A stretch of DNA of 64,000 bases from Dyella sp. M7H15-1 (GCF_004114615.1 NZ_CP035300.1:3100001-3164000); one strand, 5' to 3'; shown: positions 33,601 to 43,657, counted from the stretch's first letter. Notes: generated by a model not told the origin, from the sequence alone. Made by a program: numbers and translations.

Positions 33601-35379
33601 ATGCGCACGCATTATTGCGGCCTTATCCATGAGTCGCTGGTCGGCCAGACCGTTACCCTGTGCGGTTGGGTCAATACCCTTCGCCTGCAAAGCCACGTCG
33701 CCTTCGTCGATTTGCGCGACCATGAGGGTATTGTCCAGGTCGTCATCGAGCGCGAGAACGCCGCCGCTTTCGTCGTGGCCGGCGACTTGGGTTACGAATA
33801 CTGCGTGCGTGTCACCGGCAGCATTCGCAAGCGCTTGTCGGCCAATGACAAGCTCAACACCGGCACGGTCGAGCTGTTGGCGGAAAAGGTGGAGATTCTC
33901 AACGTCGCGAAGGATCTGCCGTTCGCGCTGCACGAGAGCCCCAACGAGGACATGCGGATGACTTACCGCTACCTCGACCTGCGCCGCCCGGATATGCAGG
34001 CGATGATGCGCACCCGCATCAAGCTGGTGCAGGCGCTGCGCCGCTATCTGGATGCGCGTGGTTTCCAGGACATCGAAACACCCATCCTCACCAAGGCCAC
34101 GCCGGAAGGTGCACGCGACTACCTGGTGCCCAGCCGCGTGCACCCAGGCCAGTTCTACGCGTTGCCGCAGTCGCCGCAGTTGTTCAAGCAGATCCTGATG
34201 ATGGCGGGCTTCGATCGCTATTATCAGATCGCGCGCTGCTTCCGCGACGAAGACTTGCGCGCCGATCGCCAACCGGAATTTACCCAGCTTGATCTTGAAT
34301 TCGCTTTTGTCGAAGAGAAGGACGTGCAGGATTTCGTCGAAGGCTTGATTCGCCATGTGTTCAAGGAAGTGGTGAACGTGGAACTGGCTGCCGTGTTCCC
34401 GCGCATGACCTGGGAAGAAGCCATGCGCCGGTTCGGTTCGGACAAACCGGACCTGCGCATTGCGCTGGAACTGGCCGACGTGGCTGATGCGCTCAAGCAC
34501 GTCGAATTCAAGGTATTTGCGGAGCCGGCCAACGACCCTGCTAGCCGTGTGGCCGCGCTGCGCGTGCCGGGCGGTGCATCGCTCAGCCGCAAGGAGATCG
34601 ACCAGCTCACCGAATACGTCGCCAAGTACGGCGCGAAGGGTCTGGCCTGGATCAAAGTGAACGATCTGGTCAAGGGCCGCGAAGGCATCAACTCGCCGGT
34701 GACCAAGTTCCTTGATGATGCAGCACTCGACGCGGTGCTCAAGGCGACGAGTGCACAGTCGGGTGACATTGTGTTTGTCGGCGCGGGCAAGTGGAAGACG
34801 GTCACCGATTTCATGGGCGCGCTGCGCCTGAAGGTCGGCAAGGATCGCGGCTTGGTCGAAAATAGCTGGAAGCCGCTATGGGTCACCGACTTCCCGATGT
34901 TCGAATATGACGAAGAAGAAAAACGCTTCGTTGCTCTGCATCATCCATTCACCGCGCCGAAGGTTGATGATGTAGCCGATCTGCGTGCCAGCGCCGCCCA
35001 TGCGGTGAGTCGTGGTTACGACATGGTGCTCAATGGCAACGAGATCGGCGGCGGTTCGATCCGTATCCATCGTCCAGAGATGCAGAGTGCGGTGTTTGAG
35101 TTGCTCGGCATCGATGCGGAAGAAGCGCGGATGAAGTTTGGCTTCCTGCTCAAGGCGTTGAAGTTCGGTGCGCCGCCACACGGTGGCCTGGCCTTCGGCA
35201 TCGATCGCATTGCCGCGCTGATGGTCGGCACGGAGTCGATCCGCGACGTGATTGCTTTCCCCAAGACCACCAGCGCGCAGGATCTGATGACCGATGCGCC
35301 ATCGTTGGTCAACGAGGCGCAACTGAAGGAGCTGCATGTGTTGGTGCGGGACTCGGGAATCGGGACTCGGGAATCGTAG
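33601..35379 (+). CDS. aspS: aspartyl-tRNA synthetase
   Basis: 592 residues, class II synthetase. Features: N-terminal OB fold beginning [24 protein letters not shown], motif 1 region [25 protein letters not shown], motif 2 [28 protein letters not shown], a GAD insertion domain typical of bacterial AspRS, and motif 3 [14 protein letters not shown]. The ATG at 33601 fits the family start. The final residues ([10 protein letters not shown]) are encoded by four 7-bp repeats and are unlikely to be ancestral. Confidence 0.97.
   Translation: MRTHYCGLIHESLVGQTVTLCGWVNTLRLQSHVAFVDLRDHEGIVQVVIERENAAAFVVAGDLGYEYCVRVTGSIRKRLSANDKLNTGTVELLAEKVEILNVAKDLPFALHESPNEDMRMTYRYLDLRRPDMQAMMRTRIKLVQALRRYLDARGFQDIETPILTKATPEGARDYLVPSRVHPGQFYALPQSPQLFKQILMMAGFDRYYQIARCFRDEDLRADRQPEFTQLDLEFAFVEEKDVQDFVEGLIRHVFKEVVNVELAAVFPRMTWEEAMRRFGSDKPDLRIALELADVADALKHVEFKVFAEPANDPASRVAALRVPGGASLSRKEIDQLTEYVAKYGAKGLAWIKVNDLVKGREGINSPVTKFLDDAALDAVLKATSAQSGDIVFVGAGKWKTVTDFMGALRLKVGKDRGLVENSWKPLWVTDFPMFEYDEEEKRFVALHHPFTAPKVDDVADLRASAAHAVSRGYDMVLNGNEIGGGSIRIHRPEMQSAVFELLGIDAEEARMKFGFLLKALKFGAPPHGGLAFGIDRIAALMVGTESIRDVIAFPKTTSAQDLMTDAPSLVNEAQLKELHVLVRDSGIGTRES
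35348..35375. repeat. heptamer repeats forming the aspS 3' end
   Basis: Four tandem 7-bp units, GGGACTC GGGAATC GGGACTC GGGAATC, directly before the aspS stop. The unit is the reverse complement of the GATTCCC/GACTCCC units in front of ruvB (42113-42168). Isolated units also occur at 42017-42050. They replace or extend the natural C-terminus of AspRS. Confidence 0.85.
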
Positions 35380-35457
35380 AAGTGGGGCGCAGCAGCGTTC
35401 CGGCGGCGGCTTTCAACTATTCTCGATTGACGATTTACGATTCCCGGCACCTCCCCC

Positions 35458-36102
35458 ATGACCGAACACATCATCCTGCTGCACGGCCTGTGGATGCGCG
35501 GCTTCGCGCTGGGCCTGTTGCATCAGCGCCTGATGGAAGAGGGCTTCCGCGTTCATCGCTTCGACTATATGAGCGTGGCGGCGACCCAGCATCACATCCT
35601 AAAGCGTTTGCGGGCGGGCATGGAGGAGTGCGCGCCGGAGAGCGTCCATCTGGTCGGCCACAGCCTGGGTGGTTTGCTGGCCTTGCGCGCCTGCCTAGAG
35701 CCGGGCCAGCTTCCGCCGGGCCGCATCGTTTGTCTTGGCTCGCCGCTCAAGGGCAGTGCCGTCGCGCGTGCGTTCGCAAGCTGGGGGCGAGGCAGCGAGG
35801 TATTGCTTGGGCACAACCGCCCGTTGCTGGAGCAGGGATTCGAAGCATGGAACGGGCCGCGCGAGGTGGGCGTGATCGCCGGCCGCATGCCGATTGGACT
35901 GGGGGCGATGCTGGGTCATATCGCCGGTGAGCACGATGGCACGGTGGCGGTGGAGGAGACCTGTCTGCCCGGCCTAGCCGCCCATTGCGTGGTCGAGACC
36001 AGCCATACCGGTTTATTGCTATCGGCCGAGGTGGCCCGGCTTACCACGCGATTTTTACGTGAAGGTCAGTTCGGGCCGGTCCTTGACGGTAGTGATACCT
36101 AG
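35458..36102 (+). CDS. alpha/beta-hydrolase (lipase/esterase-like)
   Basis: 214 residues. A short alpha/beta-hydrolase: strand and oxyanion region IILLHGLWMRGFALGLLHQRL, nucleophile elbow VHLVGHSLGGLLALRA (Ser about 74), an acidic residue in GEHDGTVAVEE and a terminal His in VETSHTGLLL, a complete triad in order. The form resembles small cytoplasmic PGAP1-like esterases found in proteobacteria. No signal peptide, so probably intracellular. Substrate unknown. The ATG at 35458 follows a GATTCCC-type repeat fragment and CACCTCCCCC rather than a clear ribosome-binding site. Confidence 0.85.
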   Translation: MTEHIILLHGLWMRGFALGLLHQRLMEEGFRVHRFDYMSVAATQHHILKRLRAGMEECAPESVHLVGHSLGGLLALRACLEPGQLPPGRIVCLGSPLKGSAVARAFASWGRGSEVLLGHNRPLLEQGFEAWNGPREVGVIAGRMPIGLGAMLGHIAGEHDGTVAVEETCLPGLAAHCVVETSHTGLLLSAEVARLTTRFLREGQFGPVLDGSDT

Positions 36103-36159
36103 GATATCGGGCAAGATCAGTCTTCAACATCGCCCGTTCCCGTCGCAATAACTCAGAAT

Positions 36160-36770
36160 GAGGTAAGCCCCCGGCTTTGCCGGGGGACTCACCAAGGTTT
36201 GACCTATACGGCGGTCGTAGTGAACCTGAAATCTCGACCAAGAGACGAGGTTCACGATGAAAGAGTATCAAAGCTTGAGTCATGCCCGTTGGGACTGTAA
36301 GTACCGCGTGGTGTTCATTCCCAAGCGGAGAAAGAAGCAGGTGTTTGGAGAGTTACGCAAGCACTTGGGCGAGGTCTTCCACGAGTTGGCTTCGCACAAG
36401 GAATCGCAGATTGTGGAAGGCCACCTGATGAGCGACCACATTCACATGTGCATCAGCATTCCGCCGAAGTATGCAGTGTCGAACGTGGTGGGTTACCTCA
36501 AGGGTAAGAGTGCCATCACCATTGCGCGCAAGTTCGGAGGACGGAATCGAAACTTCACTGGGGAGTCGTTTTGGGCACGAGGCTATTTCGTCTCGACGGT
36601 GGGCTTGGACGAAGCGATGGTGAGGGCATACATCCGAAACCAAGAGCAAGAGGATGAACGTTACGACCAGATGAAGCTGGGCGTGTAGCCCGCCGCCTTC
36701 AGGCGGCTCACGCTGTTATCGCCCCTTTGAGGGGCTCACCCAATAAAGCCCCCGGCTTTGCCGGGGGATA
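36160..36770 (+). mobile_element. IS200/IS605-type insertion sequence
   Basis: A Y1-transposase gene is bracketed by two identical hairpins, CCCCCGG-CTTTG-CCGGGGG, at 36168-36186 and 36749-36767 in the same orientation. Such subterminal hairpins, without terminal inverted repeats or target duplication, are the recognition ends of IS200-like elements. A further small hairpin set (36690-36735: CCGCC..TTCAGGCGG, GCCCC..GGGGC) follows the gene. No accessory TnpB is present. Exact ends are approximate. Confidence 0.8.
36257..36688 (+). CDS. tnpA: IS200/IS605 family transposase (TnpA, Y1 type)
   Basis: 143 residues, full length for TnpA. MKEYQSLSHARWDCKYRVVFIPKRRKK is the family start. The HUH metal motif is in GHLMSDHIHMCISIPP (about residues 55-65), and the catalytic tyrosine in the C-terminal helix AMVRAYIRNQE. 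Works on single-stranded DNA by excising and reinserting the element at hairpin-guided sites. No frameshift is seen, so it may be active. Confidence 0.95.
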   Translation: MKEYQSLSHARWDCKYRVVFIPKRRKKQVFGELRKHLGEVFHELASHKESQIVEGHLMSDHIHMCISIPPKYAVSNVVGYLKGKSAITIARKFGGRNRNFTGESFWARGYFVSTVGLDEAMVRAYIRNQEQEDERYDQMKLGV

Positions 36771-36878
36771 CTTACTGCGACGGGGCTGAACGTCGGAACG
36801 AAGCAGGAACCATTGACCGGAAAGTGGAAAACTTAGGGATGCCTTAGGCACTGGTGTCCATGCCGTGATGCATTTTCT

Positions 36879-37820
36879 TTACAGGCGTTCTCCATGTTGG
36901 TCTATTTCACTTGTGGGCACTGAAAAATCGAACTTATCTTCAGTCTTATTGCTATCGTTTATCTCGATCACTCTACATGAGCTAAGCGGAAGAAAAGAAA
37001 CTGACTTGGTATTATTTCTTTCACGGCGAGGCTCTCTACTCGTGACAGCGTCCTGGCGATTAACGAAGGGGTGGACTTCGTAACTTGGTATTTCGTCCTC
37101 GCTAGATTTTTCGGGATGTTCTTGGCGAATGCTTGATGGAGGGAATGATGTCTCGCTATATTCAGCCCCTTCAAAATTACAACGCGTAAGGTGGGATGAT
37201 GATAAGTTCAAGTATTTGAGAATGGATTCGCTAAAATTCGTGTATGGCATATCGCAGCGCTCGTATGTGCTGCAAATCTGTTTTGTTTGACTCATGTTCA
37301 TTTTAAATAAAGAGCAATCTATCATTCTGGTGTCGATGATGGTGGCAGACGAAAAGTTTGCGCGATCCATCACAACGCCCTTAAATTCACAATTTTCTAG
37401 CCTTGCATTGCGAAAATCCGGGTTCGTCAGGCTGATATTGGAAAGTTTAAGGCCGCTTACGCGCAAGCCGTTAAAATCAGCGTCTTCGAAAGTCACGTCA
37501 GTCAGATCAAGGTTGTTCACAAAATCAACCATCTGTCGTTCTTGATCCGGACCTTGTGTGGACATTTCTCGGATAAGTTCGGGAATGGGCAGGAGCTGCT
37601 TGTCTTCAAAAGGCAGGTTATTAATGTTTTGAGTATAGATCCTCATTAAACCCGGATCTTCGATCGATGCAAGGGTTGTTAATGACGTTAGACGCGATGA
37701 AAAGTCACCGCTGCAAAGATTCAGATAAGCCCGTCTTGCTTCTTCTTCGGGCGAAACAGGTAGATGATTCTGTCCGTCTTGAGCACTTCTGTGTACGTAA
37801 GCGGGAAATGATGCTTCCAT
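36879..37820 (-). CDS. pentapeptide-repeat protein in AT-rich islet
   Basis: 313 residues. Residues about 130-240 are tandem pentapeptides (LDLTDVTFEDADFNGLRVSG, NPDFRNARLENCEFKGVVMD, TIIDTRMIDCSLFKMNMSQ) that would fold as a right-handed quadrilateral beta-helix. The rest is polar, with a disordered Glu/Ser-rich C-terminus. Base composition is far more AT-rich than neighbours, indicating transfer. The ATG at 37820 has AAGAGGTG 7 nt upstream, so I prefer it to the frame's first ATG at 37982. Such proteins include secreted effectors and topoisomerase-protecting proteins; no evidence picks one. It lies next to the insertion sequence. Confidence 0.8.
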   Translation of the reverse strand: MEASFPAYVHRSAQDGQNHLPVSPEEEARRAYLNLCSGDFSSRLTSLTTLASIEDPGLMRIYTQNINNLPFEDKQLLPIPELIREMSTQGPDQERQMVDFVNNLDLTDVTFEDADFNGLRVSGLKLSNISLTNPDFRNARLENCEFKGVVMDRANFSSATIIDTRMIDCSLFKMNMSQTKQICSTYERCDMPYTNFSESILKYLNLSSSHLTRCNFEGAEYSETSFPPSSIRQEHPEKSSEDEIPSYEVHPFVNRQDAVTSREPRRERNNTKSVSFLPLSSCRVIEINDSNKTEDKFDFSVPTSEIDQHGERL

Positions 37821-38227
37821 ATCAACACCTCTTAATCTTTGATTAAATTTAAGATTGTGAAAAGTGCGTTGGCTAAGCAAAACTTGCATGCAATATGCAA
37901 GTGGGAAAACTATGACTCTACGGACTAACGATCTAGCATCGGGTAAACACCTGAGTTTTTCGAGAAACACCTTGGTGGCCATGGCACTAACTTAAGTCCG
38001 TCCCGCCATCACTCGATACGGGTGAACGCGTAGGTTGGGGTGCAAACCCCAACGTTGCCATCTCTCACGAACCACGATGTTGGGTTCGCACCCCTACGCG
38101 GATCGTGTCGCAAGACTTGCCCCCTCAGGCTTCGCCGGCGACTTATTTAAGGTTATTTTTGAGACACTGCACTAGGCGCAATGCAGTAAAATCATTCGCT
38201 TATCATCTGATCCAGTCAGGAATCGCC
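37821..38227. other. intergenic between AT-rich islet and yebC
   Basis: The first 180 bp is AT-rich leader of the pentapeptide gene. At 38028-38102 is an inverted-repeat element: GTAGGTTGGGGTGCAAACCCCAAC, then GATGTTGGGTTCGCACCCCTACGCG in opposite orientation. It resembles, in style, the hairpin at 21581 but with a different core. The remainder is yebC leader; nothing else seen. Confidence 0.6.
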
Positions 38228-38959
38228 ATGGGTAGAGGCCCGTCCATCGAAGGTCGCAAGAACGCTGAAGACGCCAAGCGCGCTAAGGTGTTTACCAAAC
38301 TGATCCGCGAAATCACCGTTGCCACGCGTGCCGGCGTGGCTGATCCCAATCTCAACCCGCGCCTGCGCACGGCAGTGGACAAGGCGCTGACCGCCAACAT
38401 GTCCAAGGACACTATTGAGCGCGCGATCAAGCGTGGCGCTGGCGCCGACGGTGGCGCGAAGATGGAAGAGCTGCGCTACGAGGGCTATGGCCCGGCCGGC
38501 ATCGCCCTGATCATCGAATGCTTCACTGACAATTCCATCCGCACGGTCGCGGATGTGCGCCATGCGCTGACCAAGCATGGCGGCAACCTCGGCACCAGCG
38601 GCTCGGTGGCATTCCAGTTCACTCGTTGTGGCGAGTTGGTGTTTGCGACTGGCGGCGATACGGCGGCGGAAGAAAAGCTGTTTGAGGCGGCACTCGAAGC
38701 TGGCGCCGATGATGTGATCAACGAAAACGGTGAAAGCACCGTGATTTGCGCGTCGGAAAATTTTGAAACGGTGCAGCAGGCACTGATCGAAGCGAAGCTC
38801 GATGCGCAGCACGCGGGCGTGGTGATGCGTCCGAACAGTCGCGTTGCCGTCACCGGCGAGGCGTTGGAAACCCTTGCCGACCTGCTGGAAAAACTCGACG
38901 GGCTCGATGACGTCAGCGAGGTGTATCACAACGCTTTGCTGCCGGTTGACGTTGCCTAA
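38228..38959 (+). CDS. yebC: YebC/PmpR-family regulatory/translation factor
   Basis: 243 residues. The conserved N-terminus [29 protein letters not shown] has one variation: family members usually read AGHSKWANIQHRK, so this is the less common branch of the family. [48 protein letters not shown] and [14 protein letters not shown] are standard. Proteins of this family act as transcriptional regulators and in relieving ribosome stalling. It stands, as usual, directly before ruvC. The start at 38228 follows a CAGGAA ribosome-binding site. Confidence 0.93.
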   Translation: MGRGPSIEGRKNAEDAKRAKVFTKLIREITVATRAGVADPNLNPRLRTAVDKALTANMSKDTIERAIKRGAGADGGAKMEELRYEGYGPAGIALIIECFTDNSIRTVADVRHALTKHGGNLGTSGSVAFQFTRCGELVFATGGDTAAEEKLFEAALEAGADDVINENGESTVICASENFETVQQALIEAKLDAQHAGVVMRPNSRVAVTGEALETLADLLEKLDGLDDVSEVYHNALLPVDVA

Positions 38960-38988
38960 GTGATGGTCATTGCGACAGCTACCTTGCG

Positions 38989-39510
38989 ATGATCCGCATC
39001 ATTGGTATTGATCCAGGCAGTCAGCGCACGGGCATCGGCATTGTGGATGTCGATGCCGCGGGCAAGCTGTCACATGTTTTTCATGATGCTCTGGTCGTGG
39101 CTAGCGAAGAGAACTTTCCGCTGCGCCTGAAACGTATTTTTGATGGTGTCGGTGAGATCATCGCGGCCTATCGTCCGGTCGAGTGTGGCATCGAGCGCGT
39201 ATTCATGGCACGCAACGCCGACTCGGCGCTTAAACTCGGGCAGGCACGCGGCGCAGCTATCTGCGCCGTGGTTCATCGGGGGATTACCGTGCACGAATAC
39301 GCAGCGACCGAAGTGAAGAAGGCTGTGGTCGGTGGTGGCCGCAGCGACAAGACACAGGTACAGCACATGATTGGCGTATTGCTTGGGCTGAAAGGCCCAA
39401 TCCAGGCTGACGCGGCTGACGCGCTGGCGATTGCCGTGGCGCACGCGCACACGCGTTCCAGTCTCGAACGCGTAGGCATTCCACGCACCGCATGGAGACG
39501 TCGCCGATGA
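38989..39510 (+). CDS. ruvC: Holliday junction resolvase RuvC
   Basis: 173 residues, the endonuclease that cuts Holliday junctions. The acidic active site is visible: [17 protein letters not shown] (first Asp), [26 protein letters not shown] (Glu), and [14 protein letters not shown] (final Asp pair). It overlaps ruvA by 4 bp (ATGA), so the two are translationally coupled. Confidence 0.97.
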   Translation: MIRIIGIDPGSQRTGIGIVDVDAAGKLSHVFHDALVVASEENFPLRLKRIFDGVGEIIAAYRPVECGIERVFMARNADSALKLGQARGAAICAVVHRGITVHEYAATEVKKAVVGGGRSDKTQVQHMIGVLLGLKGPIQADAADALAIAVAHAHTRSSLERVGIPRTAWRRRR

Positions 39511-40103
39511 TCGGCCGACTTCGAGGCATTCTTGTTTCAAAGCAGCCGCCATGGCTGATGGTGGAGGTCGGCGGCGTTGGCTACGAGCTGGAAGCGCCCA
39601 TGTCCACCATCTACGACTTGCCGGCGACCGGCAAGGAAGTCACCCTGCTTACCCATTACGCGGTCAAGGAAGACAGCGTCGCGCTCTATGGCTTCTTGCA
39701 CGAATCCGAGCGCACCCTGTTTCGCAATCTGCAAAAGGTTAGCGGCATCGGTGCGAAGATTTCGCTGGCCGTGCTGTCTGGCGTCTCGACGCAAGAGTTT
39801 GCACGTTTTGTGCAGGCTAGCGATGTGGTCGCCCTGACCAAAATTCCTGGCATCGGCAAGAAGACCGCCGAGCGCATCGTGGTGGAGTTGCGCGATCGCG
39901 TGGATGGTCTTGGTGCCAGCGTGCCGGGTTTTTCCGCCGCGTCGAACGCACCGCTCGATCCTGCCGCCGAAGCTACCGTGGCCTTGCAGCAGCTTGGTTA
40001 CAAACCCGCCGAAGTCACCCGGCTGGTGCAAAAGGTGGCTGTTCCAGATGACAGTGCCGAAACCATCATCCGCAAGGCGCTGCGCGCCGCACTTGGAAGT
40101 TGA
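39507..40103 (+). CDS. ruvA: Holliday junction branch-migration protein RuvA
   Basis: 198 residues. The N-terminal OB domain ([34 protein letters not shown]) is followed by two helix-hairpin-helix motifs ([40 protein letters not shown]) and a C-terminal RuvB-binding UBA-like domain ([22 protein letters not shown]). The start at 39507 lies in the ruvC stop. A potassium-transporter gene separates it from ruvB. Confidence 0.97.
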   Translation: MIGRLRGILVSKQPPWLMVEVGGVGYELEAPMSTIYDLPATGKEVTLLTHYAVKEDSVALYGFLHESERTLFRNLQKVSGIGAKISLAVLSGVSTQEFARFVQASDVVALTKIPGIGKKTAERIVVELRDRVDGLGASVPGFSAASNAPLDPAAEATVALQQLGYKPAEVTRLVQKVAVPDDSAETIIRKALRAALGS

Positions 40104-40112
40104 GGATTCTTT

Positions 40113-42014
40113 GTGGGACACGATATTTACCAAGGAATGAGCGAGTCCGAGGCCAGAAAGCGCGTGGCGGTGTTGGCACTGGGCGCCATCGGCGTGGTGT
40201 ATGGCGACATCGGCACCAGTCCGCTCTACACCTTGCAGACCACGCTCGGTTATGAGGGCAAGACCCCAGAGCCGGATAGTATTTTCGGCATACTGTCATT
40301 GATTTTCTGGGCGCAGATCATCGTGGTGTCGCTGAAGTACGTGGTGTTCATCATGCGCGCCGACAACAAGGGCGAAGGTGGCATCATGGCGCTGATGGCG
40401 TTGGCCCTGCGTGGGGTGCGTGACAGTGCGCGGATGCGTTGGGTGCTGGCCATCATCGGTATTTTCGGCGCGGCCCTGTTCTATGGTGATGGCGTGATCA
40501 CGCCGGCCATTTCCGTATTGTCGGCGGTCGAAGGCGTGAAGGTAGCGGCGCCGGGGCTGGCGCACTGGGTGATGCCGATCAGTGCGGTCATCCTGTTTTT
40601 CCTGTTTGCCTTGCAGAAGCATGGTACCGATCGCGTGGGCAAGTTGTTCGGGCCGGTGATGGTGGTGTGGTTCATCGTCATCGCGGTGATTGGTTTGTAC
40701 AATATCGTGCAAAACCCTGGCGTGTTGAGGGCGCTTTCGCCGCATTACGGTTACCACTTTTTCATCCATCACGGCTGGAGTGCTTTTATGGCGTTGGGTG
40801 GCGTGGTGCTGGCGCTGACGGGCGCCGAAGCCCTGTACGCGGATATGGGGCATTTCGGCAAGAAGCCGATCCAGCTTGCATGGTTCAGCTTCATTCTGCC
40901 GGCGCTGGTACTCAATTATTTCGGCCAGGGAGCATTGCTGTTGCGCGATCCCAGTGCGATCGACAATCCGTTCTTCAAGGCAGTGCCTTCGATGTTCCTG
41001 TATCCGATGATCGGTCTGGCCACCATGGCTACGGTCATTGCTTCGCAGGCGGTGATTTCTGGCGCCTTCTCGATGACTCGTGAGGCGATGTCGCTGGGTT
41101 ATTCAATGCGCATGCCGGTCGTGCATACCTCGCGCGAAATGTCCGGCCAGATTTTTGTGCCTTGGGTGAACAGCTTTCTGCTGGTGATGGTGCTAGCAGC
41201 GGTGGTTGGCTTCGGCAGTTCCGATGCACTGAGCGCGGCCTATGGTATTGCCGTGACCGGCACGATGAGCATCACCACGATCCTTGCGCTGTTCGTGGCG
41301 CGCCATCAATGGGGTTGGCGTTTGCCATGGCTGATCGTGGTGGGCGCGTGTTTGTTGATCATCGATTTGTCGTTCTTCTCCGCCAACTTGCTGAAGGTTG
41401 AGGCCGGTGGCTGGTTCCCGCTGGTGTTGGGTCTTGGTGTGTTCATCGTCATGACCACCTGGCGTCGTGGCCGCGAGCTGGTGGTGCGCGAGATTAAGCA
41501 GGGTGGCCTGGCGCTGATGCCTTTCATCAAGAACATCACCGAGCATCCACCGTTGCGCGTGCCCGGCACGGCGGTGTTCCTCACCGCCAACCAGAACGCC
41601 GTGCCGCATGCGTTGCTGCATAACCTCAAGCACAACAAAGTACTGCACGAGCGTAACGTGATGCTGACGGTGGAAATTCTCGAAACGCCAGTGGCCGATG
41701 CCGAGGAACGCATCCATCTGGTGCCGCTGGATGGCGATTTCTACGGCCTCGAATTGCGCTTTGGTTTCGCTGAAGACCCGAACATTCCGCAGGCACTGTC
41801 CAAGTGCGCAAAGAGCGGCCTGTCACTCGATCTCATGGACACTACTTTCTTCCTCTCACGCGAAAACGTCGTGGCGGATAAGCGTCGCCCTGGCATGGCG
41901 CTGTGGCGCGATCGCCTGTTTGCCTTCATGTCGCGCAATGCACTGCCGGCCACGGCGTTCTTCCAGATTCCAGGGAACCGGCTGATCGAGCTGGGGACGC
42001 AGGTGGAAATTTAG
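40113..42014 (+). CDS. kup: Kup-type potassium uptake protein
   Basis: 633 residues. Low-affinity K+/H+ symporter with about 12 membrane helices. The N-terminal signature GAIGVVYGDIGTSPLYTL, then GEGGIMALMALAL, FFYGDGVITPAISVLSAVEG, and a hydrophilic C-terminal 150 residues (GLALMPFIKNITEHPPLRVPGTAVFL) are typical. The GTG at 40113 has GAGG 7 nt upstream, better than the ATG at 40137, where AAGGA is too close. It lies between ruvA and ruvB, co-oriented, apparently inserted into an otherwise standard ruvCAB operon. Confidence 0.94.
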   Translation: MGHDIYQGMSESEARKRVAVLALGAIGVVYGDIGTSPLYTLQTTLGYEGKTPEPDSIFGILSLIFWAQIIVVSLKYVVFIMRADNKGEGGIMALMALALRGVRDSARMRWVLAIIGIFGAALFYGDGVITPAISVLSAVEGVKVAAPGLAHWVMPISAVILFFLFALQKHGTDRVGKLFGPVMVVWFIVIAVIGLYNIVQNPGVLRALSPHYGYHFFIHHGWSAFMALGGVVLALTGAEALYADMGHFGKKPIQLAWFSFILPALVLNYFGQGALLLRDPSAIDNPFFKAVPSMFLYPMIGLATMATVIASQAVISGAFSMTREAMSLGYSMRMPVVHTSREMSGQIFVPWVNSFLLVMVLAAVVGFGSSDALSAAYGIAVTGTMSITTILALFVARHQWGWRLPWLIVVGACLLIIDLSFFSANLLKVEAGGWFPLVLGLGVFIVMTTWRRGRELVVREIKQGGLALMPFIKNITEHPPLRVPGTAVFLTANQNAVPHALLHNLKHNKVLHERNVMLTVEILETPVADAEERIHLVPLDGDFYGLELRFGFAEDPNIPQALSKCAKSGLSLDLMDTTFFLSRENVVADKRRPGMALWRDRLFAFMSRNALPATAFFQIPGNRLIELGTQVEI

Positions 42015-42112
42015 CGGGAATCGTCAATAGGGAATAGGGAATCGTTAAAAACCACGGTCATTCCTGCTTGCTAAATTATTTGCTATGGCGCGCTTTTGCT
42101 CTCACCATTGAC

Positions 42113-42168
42113 GATTCCCGATTCCCGATTCCCGATTCCCGATTCCCGATTCCCGACTCCCGACTCCC
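42113..42168. repeat. eight 7-bp tandem repeats just upstream of ruvB
   Basis: Six GATTCCC units followed by two GACTCCC units run from 42113 to 42168, ending four bases before the ruvB ATG. They occupy the place of the ribosome-binding site, and no purine-rich Shine-Dalgarno is visible. The unit is the reverse complement of the GGGAATC/GGGACTC units at the aspS end. Related single units occur at 42017-42050 and 35440. Such a tract can change length by slippage. Confidence 0.92.
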
Positions 42169-42172
42169 GGCC

Positions 42173-43216
42173 ATGACCGATCACCGCCTCATCACCGCCG
42201 ACGCCCAGCTCGACGATGAAACCCTGGAAGCTTCGATCCGTCCCAAGCGGTTGGCCGAATACCTCGGCCAACAGGCGGTGCGCGAGCAGTTGTCGATCTA
42301 CATCGAGGCGGCGAAGAAGCGGGGTGACGTGCTGGATCACGTGCTGATCTTCGGGCCGCCGGGCTTGGGCAAGACCACGTTGAGCCACGTCATTGCTAAT
42401 GAGCTGGGCGTCAACGTGCGCTCCACGTCCGGTCCGGTGTTGGAGCGGGCGGGCGATCTGGCGGCGCTGCTGACCAATCTCGAAAAGCACGATGTGTTGT
42501 TCGTCGACGAGATCCATCGCCTGTCGCCGGTGGTGGAAGAAGTGCTCTATCCGGCGATGGAGGATTTCCAGATCGACATCATGATCGGCGAAGGCCCGGC
42601 TGCACGCTCGATCAAGCTGGACCTGCCACCCTTCACCCTGATCGGCGCCACCACGCGTGCCGGTCTGCTTACCGCTCCCTTGCGTGACCGCTTCGGCATC
42701 GTGCAACGCCTGGAGTTCTATTCGCCGGACGAACTGACCGCGATCGTGCGTCGCTCGGCGCGCATTCTCGGCATTGCCTGCGAGCTTGAAGGTGCGCGGG
42801 AAATCGCGTGTCGCGCGCGTGGCACACCGCGTATTGCCAACCGTTTGCTACGTCGCGTGCGCGATTATGCTGAAGTACGTGCCGGTGGATGCATCACGCC
42901 CCAGGCGGCGCAGGCCGCGATGGACATGCTCAAGGTGGATGCCGAAGGTTTCGATGAACTGGATCGGCGCTTGCTTACGGTCATCATCGAGAATTTCGAT
43001 GGTGGCCCCGTCGGCGTCGAGTCGCTGGCTGCCGCACTCAGCGAGGACCGTGGCACCCTTGAAGACGTGGTCGAACCCTATCTAATCCAGCAGGGCTTCC
43101 TGGTGCGTACCGCACGAGGACGTATGGCCAGTGCGAAAGGCTGGCGCCACCTCGGGCTTGCGCCGCCACCGCGCCAACCACAGGCAGCGGATCTGTTCGG
43201 CGATCAAGATGGCTGA
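42173..43216 (+). CDS. ruvB: Holliday junction helicase motor RuvB
   Basis: 347 residues, AAA+ motor of the RuvAB branch-migration complex. [23 protein letters not shown] is the family start. Walker A is [18 protein letters not shown], Walker [17 protein letters not shown], sensor 1 [18 protein letters not shown], and the C-terminal winged helix ends with [19 protein letters not shown]. The ATG at 42173 directly follows the heptamer array. Its stop lies inside the ybgC start (8-bp overlap). Confidence 0.97.
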   Translation: MTDHRLITADAQLDDETLEASIRPKRLAEYLGQQAVREQLSIYIEAAKKRGDVLDHVLIFGPPGLGKTTLSHVIANELGVNVRSTSGPVLERAGDLAALLTNLEKHDVLFVDEIHRLSPVVEEVLYPAMEDFQIDIMIGEGPAARSIKLDLPPFTLIGATTRAGLLTAPLRDRFGIVQRLEFYSPDELTAIVRRSARILGIACELEGAREIACRARGTPRIANRLLRRVRDYAEVRAGGCITPQAAQAAMDMLKVDAEGFDELDRRLLTVIIENFDGGPVGVESLAAALSEDRGTLEDVVEPYLIQQGFLVRTARGRMASAKGWRHLGLAPPPRQPQAADLFGDQDG

Positions 43217-43625
43217 GATGACGCGTTTCGACTGGCCAGTCCGCGTTTACTGGGAAGATACCGATGCCGGTGGCGTGGTCTACCATGCCAGTTACCTGCG
43301 CTTCCTGGAGCGCGCCCGCACCGAGTGGTTGCGCAGCCTGGGCGTAGACCAGATGGCTTTGAAGGAAGCCACTGGCTTGGGCCTCGTGGTACACCGGATG
43401 GAGATCGACTTTCTCCGTGCTGCCCTGCTGGACGATGAACTGTGGGTGAGCGTGGAAGTCAAAGAACGGCGTTCAGCCAGTATCCTTTTCGCGCAGAGCA
43501 TTACCCGGTCGGATGGAGCTGTGCTGATCCAGGCGCAGGTGCGTGCAGCATGCGTGGATCTGAAACGGATGCGGCCCGCCCCGATTCCAGTCGATATCGC
43601 TGACCGGATCGTCCCCAGAACTTAA
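43209..43625 (+). CDS. ybgC: acyl-CoA thioesterase of the Tol-Pal operon
   Basis: 138 residues of the hotdog fold. [37 protein letters not shown] contains the active-site Asp ([12 protein letters not shown]) of 4-hydroxybenzoyl-CoA-thioesterase-like YbgC. Hydrolyses short acyl-CoA or acyl-ACP at the inner membrane. It is the conserved first gene of the tol-pal cluster. The ATG at 43209 overlaps the ruvB stop, linking the two operons. Confidence 0.95.
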   Translation: MAEMTRFDWPVRVYWEDTDAGGVVYHASYLRFLERARTEWLRSLGVDQMALKEATGLGLVVHRMEIDFLRAALLDDELWVSVEVKERRSASILFAQSITRSDGAVLIQAQVRAACVDLKRMRPAPIPVDIADRIVPRT

Positions 43626-43657
43626 GACATACCTTTGCGGTGGAGTACCCCCAAGCC

